Shown: positions 60,704-64,000 of the stretch, one piece after another
Position numbering within the stretch: position 1 is the first letter of the stretch
Layout: each line of letters starts with the position of its first letter
NCBI RefSeq assembly: GCF_003477705.1
Contig: NZ_QUDV01000003.1
Location: 186,001-250,000 of the forward strand
DNA: 64,000 nt
Direction: 5' to 3'
Source: Dorea sp. AF36-15AT
Lineage (GTDB): Bacteria; Bacillota; Clostridia; Lachnospirales; Lachnospiraceae
Notes under the pieces: generated by a model
The model's input: the letters and a program-made list of their open reading frames with translations, nothing else
Told to the model about the DNA's origin: nothing
Database searches by the model: none
Translations under genes and position numbers: made by a program

Positions 60704-61885
60704 TTATATTTCTTTGTGATACATTGCAGTATGCTGATTACTGGTATAATTAGCAATACTTTGAGAAGCTGACTGGTAGCTGAGAACCCCGGTCAGCTTC
60801 TTTGCAATCTCAATATTGGTGTTTGGATACAGATGACCATAAGTTCCTAGTGTCGTCTGTATTTTTTCATGTCCAAGACGCTCTTTAATCAGCAGTGGAT
60901 TTTCGCCCATGCTGATAAGCAGGGAAGCATGCGAATGTCTCAGGGCATGAATTTTGATTCTGTGGACACCAGCTAAATTTGCCAATTTCTCTAATGCTCT
61001 TGGAAGCGTTGTTTTGCTGGTGGGTGTACTGTTATAACTCAGTACGAATCCACAATTTGGTAAAACCTTTGCCTGGACCGCCTTCCATTCTTGTAATTCC
61101 TTGATGGTATCAGCATCAATATAAATGGTACGGTTGCTTGCCTGCGTCTTAGGTTCAACGAATTTGTAGTCATTCATTGTTTTATAGTACAGTGTTTTAC
61201 TAATAATCAGCATACCTGTTTCAAAATCAATATCATCCCACTGTAAGGCGGCAGCCTCTCCAATACGCATTCCAGTCATAAATAAAAGCCAGAACGAGAT
61301 GAAGAGATAGTGCTCGTAGTAGTCACCTTTGTACAGCAGGGATATTACCTTCTGAAACTCCTCCAAAGTCCAGAAGTCGATCTTTACTTTTTTAGATTTG
61401 ATATTGCCGATCATGCGGGCAGGATTCTTCTTTGCAAGTCCGAGGATAATCGCCCGGTCAAAAGCTAAACATAACATTCCCTGAACAATGCGTACATAGT
61501 TTGGACTGAATTGTTTTGCCAACTTGAGCTGCCAGGTCTGTACATTTATCGCTTCTATTTCGGACACTTTCTTCTTGTAGAAATAGGCAAAGTGTTTTTG
61601 AATGGTCGAGTAACGATTCTTGTAGGTACTTTCTTTCACCTGAGTTTTGTACCACGGAAGATAGATTTCTTCAATAAACTTTTTGAAGGTAATGTCTTCC
61701 TTCTTATCAGCTAATTCTTCCGTTGATGCAAGAATCAATTTGGAATACTCGGCACGGGCTTCTTTTTTTGTTGAGAATCCGCTGCGGTATTTTTGAATCT
61801 GTTTTCCGGTTACAGGATGATATCCGAGGTTGGCTCGAAAATAATAAGTGCCGTTTTCTGCTTTTTTAATTGGATCTTTTGCCAT
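60704..61885 (-). CDS. int: Tyrosine-type site-specific integrase
   Basis: A 393-residue recombinase that inserts and excises the element. The N-terminal arm-binding region has ENGTYYFRANLGYHPVTGKQIQKYRSGFSTKKEARAEY. The SAM-like core-binding domain spans about 60-160. The catalytic domain has Arg in TGMRIGEAAALQWDDID, HALRHSHASLLISMGENPLLIKERLGH with H-x-x-R and the second His, and the nucleophile Tyr in TTLGTYGHLYPN. Its 3' end faces guaA about 80 bases away, the usual place for an integrase next to its att site. GGAGTGAAATC precedes the ATG. Confidence 0.95.
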   Translation of the reverse strand: MAKDPIKKAENGTYYFRANLGYHPVTGKQIQKYRSGFSTKKEARAEYSKLILASTEELADKKEDITFKKFIEEIYLPWYKTQVKESTYKNRYSTIQKHFAYFYKKKVSEIEAINVQTWQLKLAKQFSPNYVRIVQGMLCLAFDRAIILGLAKKNPARMIGNIKSKKVKIDFWTLEEFQKVISLLYKGDYYEHYLFISFWLLFMTGMRIGEAAALQWDDIDFETGMLIISKTLYYKTMNDYKFVEPKTQASNRTIYIDADTIKELQEWKAVQAKVLPNCGFVLSYNSTPTSKTTLPRALEKLANLAGVHRIKIHALRHSHASLLISMGENPLLIKERLGHEKIQTTLGTYGHLYPNTNIEIAKKLTGVLSYQSASQSIANYTSNQHTAMYHKEI

Positions 61886-61919
61886 GATTTCACTCCTTAC
61901 TAAAATGCAAAAAGCACGA

Positions 61920-62114
61920 TCATTCTTGCTTATCGGGCAAAGTAATCCCTAATAATTCTTCAACGGCTTCTTTTGGAACCCTGTCTAATTTTCTGGATTG
62001 ATAATAGGTATGCCCCTTTTCTACCATAAGTTCCTTTGCTTTTTTGATAATATCAGCAGCAAAGGAAGGACCGTAGCCTAATTCAATCAAATCCCTTTTT
62101 GTTACAGTTATCAT
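61920..62114 (-). CDS. DUF3173 family protein (putative excisionase-like accessory)
   Basis: A 64-residue basic/acidic protein: MITVTKRDLIELGYGPSFAADIIKKAKELMVEKGHTYYQSRKLDRVPKEAVEELLGI. The helical pattern and position upstream of the integrase are those of DUF3173 proteins in many integrative elements. These are thought to act with the integrase in excision; that role is inference. AAAGGAG lies before the ATG at 62112-62114. Co-transcription with the integrase (34-base gap) is likely. Confidence 0.75.
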   Translation of the reverse strand: MITVTKRDLIELGYGPSFAADIIKKAKELMVEKGHTYYQSRKLDRVPKEAVEELLGITLPDKQE

Positions 62115-62495
62115 GAATCTCCTTTCCACAGACAGGGAATCAACTTGATACCTGTCTATTATTATATCAAATTTTGAGTAAAAGTTCTCTAATAAAAGCG
62201 CTATAAGCTAAAATCCCAAAAGTCTATGTTATTCTTTCAGAAGCCAGTTCCTATGCCCGTTCCGGCCACGTAAAACGGTGTTACTTTGTAACTATTAAGC
62301 TGCAGGCGTGCGAAGATGCAAACTATCTGCAGTCACCTATATCAATCTCCCGAAAGATTTCTTTTGTTTTCAAGGTACGGCGAATGGATATATTACCCAT
62401 TCAATTAAGGAATAGGGGGCTTTTCTTTAAGATTGAAAAATTTTAAGAAAAAATGATAAAAATAAAAGCTGCCTTGATTTGGCAGCCACGGAAAT
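62115..62495. other. Non-coding region between the DUF3173 and XRE genes
   Basis: 381 bases without a supported gene. GTTAC-TTT-GTAAC (about 62290-62305) and two CTGCAG palindromes flanking 20-odd bases (about 62311-62340) are local inverted repeats. They may belong to arm sites for the integrase, an RNA leader or a transfer origin. A terminator-like GGGGGCTTTTCTTTAA at about 62415 follows. Nothing is identified firmly. Confidence 0.4.
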
Positions 62496-62813
62496 CTATT
62501 TGCGTTTTAGAGCCAGACGATTCAGCATGGAAATGAGCGCAAGCATATCCTCGTCATCGAGTTGTTTCATCAGATCAGTTGCTTTGTCAATCAGAGGAAG
62601 ATTGTGCAGCTCTGAATCGAAGAACTGTTGAGGAGTGACTTCCAGATAGTCACAGATATCCAGAAAGCTCTGCATGGTAGGCAGAGAACGTCCGGAAGTG
62701 AGGGACTGGATGTAGCTTTTATTTTTGCCAAGATCCAGACTCATCTGATATTCAGATACATTTTTCTTTAAACGCAGTTCGCTGATGCGTTCTCCAATAA
62801 AGTTTTTATCCAT
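62496..62813 (-). CDS. XRE family helix-turn-helix repressor
   Basis: A 105-residue DNA-binding protein. The HTH is at about 6-60: IGERISELRLKKNVSEYQMSLDLGKNKSYIQSLTSGRSLPTMQSFLDICDYLEVTPQQFF. A short C-terminal helical region with DEDMLALISMLNRLALKRK may dimerise. The start at 62813 has GAGGTG upstream. It is divergent from the small Cys-rich gene; repeated CCGTAATTT-type sites lie in the shared control region, which is the layout of a lysogeny-type element switch. Confidence 0.88.
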   Translation of the reverse strand: MDKNFIGERISELRLKKNVSEYQMSLDLGKNKSYIQSLTSGRSLPTMQSFLDICDYLEVTPQQFFDSELHNLPLIDKATDLMKQLDDEDMLALISMLNRLALKRK

Positions 62814-62857
62814 ACATTTACACCTCTCTTCCACATTTTAAACTATTTACTTACAGC

Positions 62858-62923
62858 AAATTACGGAATAAAATAGAGATATATTTGAAATATAGTGATT
62901 ATTCCGTAATATAACCGTAATTT
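62858..62923. promoter_or_regulatory. Repeated operator-like sites in the XRE control region
   Basis: A perfect 12-bp inverted repeat ATTACGGAATAA (62860-62871) / TTATTCCGTAAT (62899-62910), and a further CCGTAATTT (62915-62923), which is the exact reverse complement of AAATTACGG at 62858-62866. Three related half-sites within 66 bases between divergent genes suggest operator sites for the XRE protein. Confidence 0.6.
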
Positions 62924-62999
62924 ACTAAAATGATACAAAAAAAGAAATTATGGATGATAGAAAATGGATTTTGGGGTATGATGATAGCAAAGGAAGTGG

Positions 63000-63194
63000 A
63001 TGTCTGTGCGGATTATAGGAAATGAGCAGGAAATTGAATGGGCGAAGGAAGCACTGCGGAATCAATGTAACGATTGTCCCTACTTGGACTGCTGTAATGA
63101 AAAGGCGAAAGAGGAGTCAAAGCAGTGTGGAACGGTTCGGTTTGGCTGCCGGGAGTATCTGAAAGAGAAGATTGAATTCGTAGTAGAAAAATAG
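63000..63194 (+). CDS. Small Cys-rich protein of the integrative element
   Basis: A 64-residue protein that I do not recognise by family. It contains eight-spaced Cys residues in QCNDCPYLDCCNEKAKEESKQCGTVRFGC, a pattern able to bind zinc or an iron-sulfur cluster. The ends are helical and acidic/basic (EIEWAKEALRN, REYLKEKIEFVVEK). AAGGAAG precedes the ATG. It is divergent from the XRE repressor and would be under its operator sites. Confidence 0.6.
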   Translation: MSVRIIGNEQEIEWAKEALRNQCNDCPYLDCCNEKAKEESKQCGTVRFGCREYLKEKIEFVVEK

Positions 63195-63243
63195 ATGTAG
63201 TATTTTGAACAAATATAAACACCATATATAGTATAAGCCTGAA

Positions 63244-63272
63244 TTGACATGAGGAATATCTTGTGCTAGTAT
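63244..63272 (+). promoter_or_regulatory. Sigma-A promoter of the leader before the partial element gene
   Basis: Consensus TTGACA at 63244-63249, a 17-base spacer and TAGTAT at 63267-63272. It yields a leader of about 315 bases before the gene at 63593. Confidence 0.7.
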
Positions 63273-63392
63273 ACTGATATAGTTTATTTTATGCACACCC
63301 TTTTTGGGGAGTTTCGGGATTCATAAGAATCTCCAAACTTACAGGAAACAGCAGGAGCTGATTCCTGGCATAAGTAGTTTATGTTTGTAGTG

Positions 63393-63436
63393 AGTGTCAC
63401 GGTATGCCTTTTTTGGCTGCGTGGCACTTTTGTTTT
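63393..63436 (+). terminator. Leader terminator 1 (attenuator candidate)
   Basis: AGTGTCACG / CGTGGCACT encloses an 18-base loop, followed by TTTTGTTTTTT. It lies inside the leader of the element operon. Confidence 0.7.
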
Positions 63437-63458
63437 TTCAGGAAGAAACCAGACTTTT

Positions 63459-63500
63459 AAGAATGAACAGAGAAAAGACTCTCTTTTCATTCTTTTTTTG
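63459..63500 (+). terminator. Leader terminator 2 (attenuator candidate)
   Basis: AAGAATGAA-N-AGAG / CTCT-N-TTCATTCTT with an 8-base loop, followed by TTTTT. It comes 25 bases after the first leader terminator and about 95 bases before the gene start. Confidence 0.75.
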
Positions 63501-63592
63501 TGCTTACATTTAGGTTTCGGCATAGTTGCATGCCACAACCAGCTTCGGCTGTTGATGGATAAATATTATTTTAAGAAAGGTGGAATAAGAAC

Positions 63593-64000
63593 ATGAATGA
63601 AGCAAGAGTGTATGCAGATGGATTTGAGAGATCCTTTGCAGAAGTAAAAGATCTGCTGGAGTTTCTGGCAGAGAGAGGAAGAAATGCCAAATGGATCAGA
63701 AAGCCAACGAATACGTTACGGCTGGCACCACTGGAAAAGGAGGCTCAAAATCTGGATGCGGCAGATGCATCCATGGAAGAAATTTTGGAGGATACAGAGA
63801 AGAATACGCAGCTTGTACTGAAAATGAGAGGAGAATCCTATCCGGTACGTGACTGTGCCATCCGCACCATTTTAAGCCGCGCAGGTGTCAATGGAGACGG
63901 GCTTCGCAAGCTGGATAAGGCAACATATGCGAAGGTAGTCAATTACTGCCTGCGGGTTGCAAAAGGGGATGCCCTGATTAAGATTGCGGACGGAAAGGTT
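63593..64000 (+). CDS. Element protein of unknown function (N-terminal part)
   Basis: 136 codons are in the window; the frame is open to the right edge. AAAGGTGG lies before the ATG at 63593. The sequence is helical and charged: MNEARVYADGFERSFAEVKDLLEFLAERGRNAKWIRK, later IRTILSRAGVNGDGLRKLDKATYAKVVNYCLRVAKGDALIKI. It resembles the start of DUF932-type phage/plasmid proteins that are common in integrative elements, but this is only a suggestion. The two hairpins upstream suggest control by antitermination. Confidence 0.6.
   Translation, partial: MNEARVYADGFERSFAEVKDLLEFLAERGRNAKWIRKPTNTLRLAPLEKEAQNLDAADASMEEILEDTEKNTQLVLKMRGESYPVRDCAIRTILSRAGVNGDGLRKLDKATYAKVVNYCLRVAKGDALIKIADGKV

Larger units (their letters stand above)
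60627..64000. mobile_element. Integrative element inserted at guaA (left part)
   Basis: From the guaA stop codon onward the content changes to element genes: tyrosine integrase, DUF3173 protein, XRE repressor, a small Cys-rich protein and a leader-controlled operon. The region just after guaA holds CAAAGCCCGT / ACGGGGCTTTG (60641-60665), a hairpin that may be a terminator or part of the element end. The element continues past 64000. Conjugation genes are not visible, so ICE versus genomic island or prophage is undecided. Confidence 0.75.

Noticed and set aside
62115..62495. Possible oriT or structured RNA in the element
   Set aside because: Local palindromes are present, but there is no relaxase gene in the window and no recognisable nic-site motif.

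Overview
The window looks like a chromosome segment of a spore-forming, anaerobic Firmicute, most likely a Lachnospiraceae-type gut clostridium. The basis is spoIIR, spoIIID and a sipL-like spore-coat gene, clostridial protein families (DUF3783, DUF1934, DUF4317, DUF975, DUF3794-LysM), AGGAGG-type ribosome binding sites and moderate GC. This is inference from family content; no species can be named. No tRNA, rRNA or CRISPR array was seen.

Left part (1-14.7 kb). After a partial S66 peptidase and an acetyltransferase comes an Rpn-type PD-(D/E)XK nuclease that carries a possible internal start for a C-terminal small protein. Next is a sigma-54 regulon in one block. A LevR-type activator and a PTS EIIA are divergent from PTS EIIB, EIIC, a class II aldolase, a small membrane protein, DhaK, DhaL, a zinc dehydrogenase and a HAD phosphatase. 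Both divergent transcripts have -24/-12 promoters with exact GG-N10-GC spacing, and a perfect 10-bp inverted repeat lies between them. rpoN itself follows the catabolic operon. This looks like a self-contained system for importing, phosphorylating, oxidising and cleaving a polyol or unusual sugar.

Metal block (14.7-21.6 kb). A putative heavy-metal permease, a His-rich G3E GTPase, a second G3E GTPase with a C-terminal DUF1980-like domain, a ZIP transporter and a P-type ATPase lie together. A decayed MATE fragment, a structured repeat, an intact MATE pump and a type I toxin-antitoxin-like locus follow.

Central housekeeping (23.7-46.2 kb). Minus strand: murF-ddl-pncB and malQ-plsC. Plus strand: a PrcB-like lipoprotein, sipL, ispE, a GntR regulator, spoIIR, an acyl-ACP thioesterase, cvfB, dnaE, murI, DUF1934 and a zinc-ribbon protein, then cardiolipin synthase and a trigger-factor-like lipoprotein.

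Right part (46.2-60.6 kb). An Old Yellow Enzyme-type reductase, a LysR regulator and type I 3-dehydroquinate dehydratase form a probable quinate/shikimate-linked group, with a 16-bp motif repeated at both promoters on either side of lysR. Then come an rRNA pseudouridine synthase, the udp-cdd-deoB nucleoside salvage operon, a DUF4317 protein, a DUF975 protein with a two-component system, spoIIID, mgtE under an M-box magnesium riboswitch, and guaA.

Far right (60.6-64 kb). An integrative element is inserted at the 3' end of guaA, with a tyrosine integrase, a DUF3173 protein, an XRE repressor with repeated operator-like sites, a Cys-rich small protein and a long attenuator-like leader before a partial gene. 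It runs off the window.
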